NCBI GenBank assembly: GCA_016292575.1
Contig: JAEDIH010000078.1
Location: 1-8,602, forward strand
Direction: 5' to 3'
DNA from: Clostridiaceae bacterium
Lineage (GTDB): Bacteria > Bacillota > Clostridia > Oscillospirales > Acutalibacteraceae
DNA: 8,602 nt
Below, piece after piece: positions 1 through 5,379 of this stretch. The notes below the pieces were generated by a model. That model saw only the letters and a program-made list of their open reading frames with translations. It did not search any database and had not been told where the DNA came from. A program made the position numbers and the translations under genes. The stretch's first letter is position 1. Each line of letters begins with the position of its first letter.

Positions 1-64
1 GGCTTTTCCCCCGCAAAGCCGTCATTTTGATTCCCTCTTGCGCCGTACCGAAAAGCGTGTTTTT

Positions 65-96
65 GGTTACTTTTGTCACAACCGACAAAAGTAACC
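65..96. repeat. Perfect 13-bp inverted repeat / stem-loop, possible interspersed palindromic element
   Basis: GGTTACTTTTGTC (65-77) is followed by a 6-nt loop (78-83) and its exact reverse complement GACAAAAGTAACC (84-96). The palindrome lies in non-coding DNA beyond the terminator of the synthetase gene. There is no U-run directly after the stem on either strand (CCCCA follows on plus; on minus, AAAAACACG follows), so it fits a classical terminator only poorly. From memory, palindromes with a similar ACAAAAGTAACC core recur between genes in clostridial gut genomes, but repetition cannot be shown with one copy in the window. It could also mark the 3' end of a gene lying off the left edge. Confidence 0.6.
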
Positions 97-160
97 CCCA
101 GCGGAGCGGACGGATGTAAATTAATACTACCTTTTACCCACAAACGAACAATGTAAAAGC

Positions 161-192
161 AAAAAATCAAGCCGCCGCATTTCTGCGGCAGC
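161..192 (-). terminator. Rho-independent terminator of the acyl-CoA synthetase gene
   Basis: Read on the minus strand, a hairpin with core GCCGCA-GAAA-TGCGGC (189-174) is extended outward by one G·U and two G-C pairs to 192 and 171, and is followed within a few bases by TTTTTT (166-161). It starts about 55 nt after the stop codon of the minus-strand synthetase gene and is the natural end of that transcript. The remaining bases 1-247 hold no convincing gene. Confidence 0.8.
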
Positions 193-247
193 CGTCATAT
201 GTTGTTTTTTAATAAACGCTGAAAGGATAAACCCGGAAAAGAATTTG

Positions 248-1945
248 TTAAGCGGGAGCCTTGTCGCAAAGCTTGAGGAAGTCAATCTTTTCCATCTTGG
301 TTCTCGGAAGCAGGTCAAGAACGACAAACTTCCTCGGGCAGGCATAGCCCTCAATATTGTCATGACAGAACTTTTTGAGCTTCTCAATAACCTCGTCCTT
401 ATCCGCTTCGGGGTCAGCGAGGGAAACACAAAGCTTAACAAGCGGCTTGCCGGTTTCGTCGTCATAGCCCTGAACGGCGCAGACTTCCTTAATGTACTCA
501 AGGCGAGAGATCTTTTCTTCAATAGTTGCCGGATAGATGTTGTAGCCGGCAATGATGATAATTCTCTTTTTGCGTCCGGAGAATACCAGGTGACCGTCCT
601 CGTCGAGGTAGCCCATGTCGCCGGTGAGAATCCAGTTCTTTCCGTTTGCATCGGTATAAATTCCCGTTTCAGTAATATCCTCGTCGGGAAGATAGCGGTT
701 CATCATGTTGATGCCGGAAACAACAATTTCGCCGACAGAGCCCTGAGGAAGCTTGTTGCGGTTGTCGTCCCAGATTTCAACATCAACTCCGGCAAGGGGA
801 TAGCCGCAGGTATTTTCCTTGTATAAGCCGGGAGAGTTTGAGGAGACGGCGGCGCACATTTCAGTAAGACCGTAGCCCCTGCCCAACCGGGCAGCCGCGC
901 CGTGCTTTGCAAGGGTTGAATTGAATTTTTCAACAAATTCAAGGCTGACAAGATCGCCGCCGGCAAAGGTGAAAACAAGATTTTTAAGACCCTCGTTTTC
1001 AAAATTCGGCTGACTTGCAAGGCTTTGGTACATCTTGGGAACGCCGAGAATCTCCGTAATCTTAATTTTCCGGATAATCTCGTTGGCCTGAAGGGGATCG
1101 AACTTTGTGATTAAAACGGGCTGATATGCGTTGCAGACTGTGTATATCATTGCTCCGCCGAGTCCGTAGGCATGGAAGCAGGGCAGGGTGCAAAGCGCAT
1201 AGTCCTCCTTATAAGTGTGAGTCTGGTCAATGAGATAATATTTATATGTAACATTGTTAAACGCCTGAGAGGAAAGAATGATTGTTTTGCTCTTTCCCGT
1301 TGTTCCGCCGCCGTGCATATAAACGGCGTCATCTTTTCCGGGGTTCTTGTCAACGTCCGGATTCGGATAATCGTTGTTGAGCGCGTCCTTGAAGCGAACT
1401 ACCGTGTCAAGCTCAGGAACGTGAGCGTTCTGCTTTTCGTTGTAAAGCGCATATTGGAGAGCAACTCCGTCGCAGTAATCGGAGAGCGAGCAGACAATGG
1501 TGGGAAGAGTTGCCATTACGCCGGCAAACGGAGCGCACATTACATCAAGAACAACAAGCATCTTTGACTTCGTGTGCTTAAGAATAGCCGAAAGAGCGTC
1601 GGGAGGAAGCAGAGGGTGAATGAAGTTTGCAATAATGCCGAGCTTGTTAAGCGCAAAGAAAACCGTCAGCGCATGACCGCAGGTAGGAAGAAAAATTGCA
1701 ACAACATCGCCCTTTTTAAGACCCTTGTGCGCAAAGAAAGCGGAAAGCTTTTCTATGTCCGAAAGGAATTTGGACATTGAGGTGAAAGCAAGCTGATCCG
1801 CTATCGGAGTGACAAAAGCGTTATACTCGCCGATGTCCTTTGAAATTGTGTCATAGCACATATGCATGTACTCATAGCAGGACTCGTCCTTCGGCATTTG
1901 CAGATAATGATTTGCAGGTACGGGATACTCACTGTAAGACGCCAT
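248..1945 (-). CDS. AMP-dependent acyl-CoA synthetase/ligase (fatty-acid-CoA ligase-like)
   Basis: 565-aa member of the ANL superfamily (adenylate-forming enzymes), expected to activate a carboxylic acid with ATP to an acyl-AMP and then form the CoA thioester, in the cytoplasm. Visible motifs are the phosphate-binding loop HGGGTTGKSK (211-220), YGLTE (358-362), TGD (441-443), the hinge region GRKKR (457-461) leading into GYNIYPATIEE, and the C-terminal catalytic lysine K553 in PRTKMEKIDF. Length and motif order fit medium- or long-chain acyl-CoA ligases; the true substrate cannot be read. The P-loop departs from the usual SGTTGxPK, with Gly for Ser and Ser for Pro. The start at 1945 is chosen because AAGGAG (1958-1953) lies 7 nt upstream; a more upstream ATG at 2008 has no such site. 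It is divergent from a TetR-type regulator, which probably controls it, and is transcribed alone. An acyl-ACP synthetase or an aryl-acid ligase is a less likely alternative. Confidence 0.9.
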   Translation of the reverse strand: MASYSEYPVPANHYLQMPKDESCYEYMHMCYDTISKDIGEYNAFVTPIADQLAFTSMSKFLSDIEKLSAFFAHKGLKKGDVVAIFLPTCGHALTVFFALNKLGIIANFIHPLLPPDALSAILKHTKSKMLVVLDVMCAPFAGVMATLPTIVCSLSDYCDGVALQYALYNEKQNAHVPELDTVVRFKDALNNDYPNPDVDKNPGKDDAVYMHGGGTTGKSKTIILSSQAFNNVTYKYYLIDQTHTYKEDYALCTLPCFHAYGLGGAMIYTVCNAYQPVLITKFDPLQANEIIRKIKITEILGVPKMYQSLASQPNFENEGLKNLVFTFAGGDLVSLEFVEKFNSTLAKHGAAARLGRGYGLTEMCAAVSSNSPGLYKENTCGYPLAGVDVEIWDDNRNKLPQGSVGEIVVSGINMMNRYLPDEDITETGIYTDANGKNWILTGDMGYLDEDGHLVFSGRKKRIIIIAGYNIYPATIEEKISRLEYIKEVCAVQGYDDETGKPLVKLCVSLADPEADKDEVIEKLKKFCHDNIEGYACPRKFVVLDLLPRTKMEKIDFLKLCDKAPA

Positions 1946-1973
1946 AATACTTCTCCTTAAATTAAAATAAAAT

Positions 1974-2002
1974 TTGACAATTTGTAACAAATGTGATATA
2001 GT
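1974..2002 (+). promoter_or_regulatory. Consensus promoter reading toward the TetR-type regulator
   Basis: TTGACA (1974-1979), a 17-nt spacer, then TATAGT (1997-2002) preceded by TG one base upstream (an extended -10). The predicted start is near 2009, so the regulator's mRNA would have a leader of about 139 nt that crosses the synthetase promoter. The match to consensus is very strong, but function is inferred. A second, weaker plus-strand candidate nearer the regulator is listed separately. Confidence 0.6.
1980..1992. promoter_or_regulatory. Palindrome ATTTGTAACAAAT, candidate operator in promoter spacer
   Basis: Two exact 6-bp half-sites (ATTTGT / ACAAAT) flank a single central base. The palindrome fills most of the spacer of the plus-strand promoter at 1974-2002 and also lies in the predicted 5' leader of the synthetase. 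A repressor bound here could block both transcripts. The likely binder is the adjacent TetR-type protein; this is an inference from position. Confidence 0.45.
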
Positions 2003-2019
2003 GTACATATAAAAGCAAG

Positions 2020-2033
2020 CTAATTATAATTAG
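2020..2033. promoter_or_regulatory. Perfect 14-bp palindrome CTAATTATAATTAG, candidate operator
   Basis: A fully self-complementary 14-mer that contains the -10 box of the minus-strand synthetase promoter. TetR-family regulators usually bind short palindromes over promoters of the divergent gene, so this is a good operator candidate. It is AT-only apart from its end bases, so chance is possible in this AT-rich spacer. Confidence 0.45.
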
Positions 2034-2051
2034 AAGCATTATATTAGTCAA
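2023..2051 (-). promoter_or_regulatory. Sigma-A-type promoter of the acyl-CoA synthetase gene
   Basis: On the minus strand TTGACT (2051-2046) is separated by exactly 17 nt from TATAAT (2028-2023). The predicted start of transcription is near 2016, giving a leader of about 70 nt before the ATG. The -10 box is embedded in the palindrome at 2020-2033, which suggests repressor control. Confidence 0.75.
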
Positions 2052-2099
2052 TTTACAATTTAAAAGACGTTGGAACAATTAATACATAAACGGTTCGGT

Positions 2100-2128
2100 T
2101 TGTAATTTTTTTCGGTGTTTTTTATAAT
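2100..2128 (+). promoter_or_regulatory. Alternative proximal promoter for the TetR-type gene
   Basis: TTGTAA (2100-2105), 17 nt, TATAAT (2123-2128). The implied start near 2135 would leave only about 13 nt before the ATG, placing the first base right at the GAGGTG ribosome binding site. The boxes are good but the leader is very short, so it is a weaker candidate than the distal promoter or may be an AT-rich coincidence. Confidence 0.35.
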
Positions 2129-2147
2129 TTTTAATGAGGTGACGGAT

Positions 2148-2762
2148 ATGTCTGAACAAAAAAGATACAGCTGCGTTAAAAAAACAAAAAAGACCTTTGA
2201 GGAAAGCCTTGCTTCTCTTGCGCGCGAATATCCGCTCAACAAGATAACAGTCAAGTCCCTTTGCGAAAAGGCGCAGCTTTCCCGCAATGCGTTTTACTTC
2301 CATTATAAGGATATATATGACCTTGTTGAGGAGATTGAAAATGACTTTGTTGACGAGGTTTGCGGCTATCTTGACGATTTCCGCGAGATGGGCTTCCCAA
2401 AAAATGTTCTTGCAACGATCAAAAGCATAGTGGTTTTGTTCGGCGAGCGCAAGAATACGGCTCTCATGCTGCTGGACGCCTCGTTTCCCTCAACCCTTGT
2501 TCCGCGCCTGAGTAAAATTTTCAGCGACTTCAATTTTGAGTATTACAAAGCGTTTCATCATACCGAGAACCGTTCAACCTACGACCTTTTCTATATGTTC
2601 GTTTCAACCGGCTTTTACGGAATGATGCGCGAATGGCTGCTTTCCGAAGACCCGATACCGGTTGAACGCTTTGTTTCTCTCAACTATATATTAATTAAGC
2701 GTCTGCTTGTTCTCGGCGAGCCTGAAATTGAGTATGGCGATACAAGCAACAGCTCCAAATGA
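2148..2762 (+). CDS. TetR/AcrR-family transcriptional regulator
   Basis: 204-aa protein with an N-terminal TetR-type DNA-binding domain: the helix-turn-helix spans about residues 33-52 (ITVKSLCEKAQLSRNAFYFH) and is followed by YKDIYDLVEEI, the typical start of helix 4. The rest is a helical ligand and dimerisation region without a recognisable specific subfamily; the overall size and the short N-terminal tail resemble DhaS-like or TetR_C_7-type regulators of clostridia. The start at 2148 is supported by GAGGTG (2136-2141) 6 nt upstream; an earlier in-frame ATG at 2115 lacks a site. It is divergent from the acyl-CoA synthetase gene and separated by a spacer with two palindromes, so it most likely represses that gene and itself and may sense an acyl-CoA or related ligand. 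The target and ligand are inferred. A strong terminator begins right after the stop codon. Confidence 0.9.
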   Translation: MSEQKRYSCVKKTKKTFEESLASLAREYPLNKITVKSLCEKAQLSRNAFYFHYKDIYDLVEEIENDFVDEVCGYLDDFREMGFPKNVLATIKSIVVLFGERKNTALMLLDASFPSTLVPRLSKIFSDFNFEYYKAFHHTENRSTYDLFYMFVSTGFYGMMREWLLSEDPIPVERFVSLNYILIKRLLVLGEPEIEYGDTSNSSK

Positions 2763-2792
2763 AAAAACCGCCTGTCTGAACGGGCGGTTTTT
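2763..2792. terminator. Bidirectional rho-independent terminator
   Basis: A continuous 13-bp stem pairs 2763-2775 (AAAAACCGCCTGT) with 2780-2792 (ACGGGCGGTTTTT), with one G·U pair and a CTGA tetraloop. A-run and T-run lie on opposite sides, so it terminates the plus-strand regulator and the convergent minus-strand lipoprotein operon. It starts directly after the regulator's stop codon and is 20 nt past the lipoprotein stop. Confidence 0.92.
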
Positions 2793-2811
2793 ATGATTGC
2801 GTTTTTGATTT

Positions 2812-3480
2812 TTACAGCATTGCAAGCTTCTGCTCAATAATCTCTTTCCACTCGGAGGCGGTGTTTGAGCCGACAACAGGATCGCCGACGATTTTGCCGT
2901 TACTGTCAACAAAGTATGTTGTCGGAACGCTGTAGATGCTGCGGCAGAACTCTACGAGCGACTCATCCGGAATAAGATACGGATATTCCGCGCCGGAATC
3001 GTTGCAAAGATCCTTGGCGGTTCTAAGGGCGGATTCAACGATTCCGTCGCCCTCGTTGATGTCGAGCACAATTCCGATAAAGCCGATGTCCTCAAGCTCT
3101 TTATCGAGCTTTGCAAGCTCCGGAAGCTCACTTATGCAGGGAGCACACCAAGTTGTGAAAAGATTGACCACGGTTAGCTTGTTTTCCTCAAAGACCTTGC
3201 TTGAAACCTTTGCGCCGAAGATATCCTCGGCGTCAAAGGACTGAAAAGCGGCTCTTTCTTCTTTTGAGGTTGTGCTTTGGGTTGTGCTGTCGTTTTTGCT
3301 TTCGTCCTTTTCCGAGGCTGACGAGGCTTCGTTTTTGTCCGTATCCGTGCTCTCTTCCGGAGATGTGCTTTGCTGAGATGTGCTGCCTTGAACCGTTTCG
3401 TCCGGGTCTGTTTTTGCGCAGGCGCAGAAAACGGAAAGAATGAGGGTAAGTGCGCAAATGATTGCAAGAATTTTTTTCAT
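2812..3480 (-). CDS. TlpA/ResA-like thioredoxin-fold lipoprotein
   Basis: 222-aa exported thiol-disulfide oxidoreductase. Residues 1-20 form a signal peptide with a lipobox-like end (SVFCAC); Cys21 or Cys19 would be lipidated. Residues about 22-77 are a Ser/Thr/Glu/Lys-rich, low-complexity linker. The thioredoxin fold follows, with the active site WCAPC (111-115) in VVNLFTTWCAPCISELPEL, and the cis-proline loop SVPTTYFVD (184-192, Pro186). This arrangement is that of ResA/TlpA proteins that reduce disulfides or haem-binding cysteines outside the membrane. The start is set by a strong AAGGAGG (3495-3489) 8 nt upstream. It lies 38 nt after the flavodiiron gene with no terminator between, so the two are probably co-transcribed and share a redox-stress role. 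No CcdA-type electron donor is in the window, so the reductant is unknown. Confidence 0.9.
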   Translation of the reverse strand: MKKILAIICALTLILSVFCACAKTDPDETVQGSTSQQSTSPEESTDTDKNEASSASEKDESKNDSTTQSTTSKEERAAFQSFDAEDIFGAKVSSKVFEENKLTVVNLFTTWCAPCISELPELAKLDKELEDIGFIGIVLDINEGDGIVESALRTAKDLCNDSGAEYPYLIPDESLVEFCRSIYSVPTTYFVDSNGKIVGDPVVGSNTASEWKEIIEQKLAML

Positions 3481-3518
3481 GTGTATTTCCTCCTTATAAT
3501 TTATTCGGCGGCGCAGTG

Positions 3519-4676
3519 TTACGCCCAAAGCTCCTGTGCAAGCTTTTCAAGCGCGGCAACGGTTTCCTCCTTGACTGCGGAGCGAACCGTTACCGTATTT
3601 TCGCAGAAAGTGAGGTTCTTGCATTTTTCAAGGTCGGCTTTCATAAGCTTTGCCGCAGTGGGCGCCCATGAGCCGTTTTCAATGAAAGCCACGGTGCGCT
3701 TTTGGAAGTTGTGCTCGGTCAGGTGATCAATAAAGTGCTTCATGAACGGAAAATACTGACCGTTGTAGGTTGTTGTTGCAAGAACAAGCTTTTCGTGCCG
3801 GAAGGCGTCCTCAACGGCCTCCGCCATGTCCTCCCTTGCAAGGTCAACGGTGAACGCCTTGGGGCAGCCGCGCTTTTTAAGCATTTCGCAAAGCAGACCG
3901 GCAGCCTTTTTTGTGTTGCCGTAAACCGAGGTGTAGGCTATCATAACGCCCTTTGTTTCAACCTCGTATGACGACCAGATATTGTATTTTTCAATATAAT
4001 GCGCAAGGTTTTCCTTGAGAACGGGACCGTGGAGCGGACAGATGATTTCAATGTCAAGCTCCGCCGCTTTTTTGAGCAGTGCCTGAGCCTGCGCACCGAA
4101 TTTGCCGACTATGCCGATGTAGTATCTCCTTGCCTCGCAGTCCCAGTCCTCCTCGGCGTCAAGCGCGCCGAATTTGCCGAAAGCGTCTGCGGAAAAAAGC
4201 ACCTTGTCCTTGCTGTCATAGCTTGTCATAACCTCCGGCCAATGAACCATCGGAGCAAAGATAAAGGTCAGCGAATGGGTGCCGAGGGAGAGCGTTTCGC
4301 CGTTTTGAACGGTGATCTTTTTTTGCTCGAGAGGGAACGAAAAATAATTTTCCATCATTGCAAAGGACTTTGCGTTGGAAACGATTTTTGCGTTCGGAAA
4401 AGCTTCAACAAATTTTTCAATGCTTGCCGAATGATCCGGCTCCATATGGTGAACGATAAGATAGTCGGGAGCTTTTCCTCCCGTTGCGGTCTTGATGTTT
4501 TCTATCCATTCATCGCCGAAAGCACCGTCAACGCCGTCTGCAACGGCAATTTTTTCGTCAAGGATCACATAGGAATTATATGCCATTCCGTTCGGCACGA
4601 TGTACTGACCTTCAAAAAGATCAATTTTATGATCGTTCACGCCGACATATCTTATATCATTTGTAACAGCGGTCAT
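3519..4676 (-). CDS. Flavodiiron protein (A-type flavoprotein, FprA-like oxygen/NO reductase)
   Basis: 385-aa cytoplasmic two-domain enzyme. Residues about 1-240 are a metallo-beta-lactamase-like diiron domain; all expected ligands are present: H77, E79, D81 and H82 in HHMEPDHSAS, H145 in APMVHWPE, D164 in FSADAFGKFG, and H216 in CPLHGPV. Residues about 244-385 form a flavodoxin-like FMN domain, with the phosphate loop YTSVYGNTKKAA (248-259). There is no rubredoxin domain, so electrons must come from a separate donor such as rubredoxin. Family members reduce O2 to water and/or NO to N2O in anaerobes; which one applies here cannot be read. The start is supported by AGGAGG (4690-4685) 8 nt upstream. 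It is the first gene of an operon with the TlpA-like lipoprotein and has its own promoter in the spacer shared with zapA. Confidence 0.94.
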   Translation of the reverse strand: MTAVTNDIRYVGVNDHKIDLFEGQYIVPNGMAYNSYVILDEKIAVADGVDGAFGDEWIENIKTATGGKAPDYLIVHHMEPDHSASIEKFVEAFPNAKIVSNAKSFAMMENYFSFPLEQKKITVQNGETLSLGTHSLTFIFAPMVHWPEVMTSYDSKDKVLFSADAFGKFGALDAEEDWDCEARRYYIGIVGKFGAQAQALLKKAAELDIEIICPLHGPVLKENLAHYIEKYNIWSSYEVETKGVMIAYTSVYGNTKKAAGLLCEMLKKRGCPKAFTVDLAREDMAEAVEDAFRHEKLVLATTTYNGQYFPFMKHFIDHLTEHNFQKRTVAFIENGSWAPTAAKLMKADLEKCKNLTFCENTVTVRSAVKEETVAALEKLAQELWA

Positions 4677-4761
4677 TTAAAAATCCTCCTGCTTTTGTAC
4701 TGTAAAACTGATTATACTTTATTGCAACGGCAATCGTCAATAGTTTACAGGAGATTTTTAA
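4677..4761. repeat. Imperfect inverted repeat flanking the flavodiiron promoter
   Basis: The left part TTAAAAATCCTCCTG (4677-4691) is nearly the reverse complement of CAGGAGATTTTTAA (4748-4761), differing by a one-base indel. A second block, CTGTAAAACT (4700-4709), matches AGTTTACAG (4742-4750), again with a one-base indel. The arms bracket the promoter at 4711-4740. The left arm contains the flavodiiron gene's ribosome binding site and its spacing, so the right arm is like an inverted copy of that leader. The arms are imperfect, so chance or an old inverted duplication are both possible. Confidence 0.45.
4711..4740 (-). promoter_or_regulatory. Promoter of the flavodiiron-lipoprotein operon, with spacer palindrome
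   Basis: On the minus strand TTGACG (4740-4735), an 18-nt spacer and TATAAT (4716-4711) make a near-consensus sigma-A promoter, with a predicted start near 4704. The spacer contains an inverted repeat, ATTGC-AACG-GCAAT (4721-4734), that could be an operator for a redox- or metal-responsive repressor. The regulator is not identifiable here. Confidence 0.75.
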
Positions 4762-4762
4762 G

Positions 4763-4782
4763 TGCAGGACGGCATATCTGCA
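4763..4782. promoter_or_regulatory. Short inverted repeat between divergent promoters
   Basis: TGCAG (4763-4767) and CTGCA (4778-4782) are separated by 10 nt, midway between the flavodiiron -35 and the zapA -35. The half-site spacing of about one and a half helical turns is acceptable for a dimeric regulator. At only 5 bp per arm it is weak evidence. Confidence 0.25.
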
Positions 4783-4801
4783 TTTTAAATAAAAATTTCA
4801 C

Positions 4802-4830
4802 TTGATTATATATGAGTTTTGTTGTATAAT
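4802..4830 (+). promoter_or_regulatory. Promoter of the zapA operon
   Basis: TTGATT (4802-4807), 17 nt, TATAAT (4825-4830). Just upstream, 4782-4801 is strongly AT-rich and could act as an UP element. The predicted start near 4837 gives a leader of about 130 nt before zapA. Confidence 0.78.
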
Positions 4831-4847
4831 AAAGCAGAATAGACAGC

Positions 4848-4954
4848 GGCTTGCGCAATACTGTACGCAGGCTTTCAAGCGGCGGACAAAAGTCCGTTTC
4901 TGCGGCGCGGCTTTATAAAGGGGGAAAGGCCGTTTCCGCTTTCGTCAGAAAGGA
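4848..4954 (+). promoter_or_regulatory. Structured 5' leader of the zapA operon
   Basis: Four local hairpins can be drawn: GGCTTGCG (4848-4855) with CGCAGGCT (4866-4873); CGGAC-AAAA-GTCCG (4883-4896); GGAAA (4923-4927) with TTTCC (4933-4937); and CTTTC-GTCA-GAAAG (4939-4952). The last one includes part of the AGAAAGGA ribosome binding site (4947-4954). This could modulate translation of zapA. It does not match a riboswitch class that I recognise, and there is no clear internal terminator. Confidence 0.4.
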
Positions 4955-4965
4955 ATGATGTCACA

Positions 4966-5379
4966 ATGGTAAGGAATAAAGTTAAGCTCATGATAGCCGG
5001 CGCGGAATATGCAATCCTCACCGAAGAGGACGTGAAGTACGTCTCCGATCTCGGAAAAGAGGTCGATCTTGAGATAAATAAGACTATGAAGGAAAATCCT
5101 AGAATTTCAACAACTCAGGCGGCTATTCTTACAACGCTTCAGTATGCCGACAACTGCAAAAAGGCCACCACCTCCGCAGACAGACTGCGCGAGCAGATCA
5201 AGGACTACCTTGACGACGCCTCAAGCGCAAAGACCAAGGCTGACCTTGCAAAGCACGAGGCCGAAAAAGCAAAGCGCGAGCTTGAAAACGCCAACCTTGA
5301 AATTGAGCGGCTCAAAGCACAGCTTTCGACGGTTCTTGACCAGATCAGTCCCAAAAAGCGCAATGAACAGAAAAACTGA
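4966..5379 (+). CDS. zapA: Cell division protein ZapA
   Basis: 137-aa cytoplasmic protein of the ZapA family, which binds FtsZ and promotes bundling and Z-ring assembly at mid-cell. The N-terminal part (about 1-60) has the ZapA globular pattern: MVRNKVKLMIAGAEYAILTEEDVKYVSDLGKEVD, followed by an Ala/Thr-rich helix (TTQAAILTTLQYADN). Residues about 65-130 are a long charged coiled coil (heptad-like KADLAKHEAEKAKRELENANLEIERLKAQ), longer than in minimal ZapA proteins of about 85-110 aa. The start follows AGAAAGGA (4947-4954) at a rather long spacing of 11 nt, but nearby ATGs at 4955 and 4958 are out of frame. It is the first gene of an operon and overlaps the next gene by 17 nt, a zapA-U32 pairing seen in clostridia. 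Confidence 0.9.
   Translation: MVRNKVKLMIAGAEYAILTEEDVKYVSDLGKEVDLEINKTMKENPRISTTQAAILTTLQYADNCKKATTSADRLREQIKDYLDDASSAKTKADLAKHEAEKAKRELENANLEIERLKAQLSTVLDQISPKKRNEQKN

Noticed and set aside
1..20. GGCTTT...AAAGCC inverted repeat at the left edge as a terminator
   Set aside because: A 6-bp stem with an 8-nt loop and no U-run after it on the plus strand; the other side is outside the window, so it cannot be judged.
245..826. 193-codon open frame on the plus strand
   Set aside because: It is fully antisense to the synthetase gene, has no family resemblance and no convincing ribosome binding site; it arises from codon bias on the other strand.
1946..2008. N-terminal extension of the acyl-CoA synthetase from an ATG at 2008
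   Set aside because: It has no ribosome binding site, would add 21 residues outside the family's fold, and overlaps the promoter and palindromes. The ATG at 1945 has AAGGAG at ideal spacing.
4762..4788. Mini frame GTG...TAA (8 codons) behind an AGGAG motif on the plus strand
   Set aside because: It lies upstream of the zapA promoter and the AGGAG is explained as the inverted copy of the flavodiiron leader; no sign that it is transcribed.
3999..4805. 268-codon open frame on the plus strand
   Set aside because: It is antisense to the flavodiiron gene, runs through that gene's promoter, and the encoded chain is rich in Cys/Phe/Val without a recognisable domain.
4837..4965. 6S RNA or a known riboswitch in front of zapA
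   Set aside because: In enterobacteria 6S RNA lies next to zapA, but here there is no long rod-like duplex with a central bubble, and no riboswitch signature that I recognise.
5144..5362. Upstream extension of the U32 gene inside zapA
   Set aside because: The extra 73 residues are a basic, Pro/Ser/Arg-rich reading of zapA in another frame. The U32 domain starts right after the ATG at 5363.
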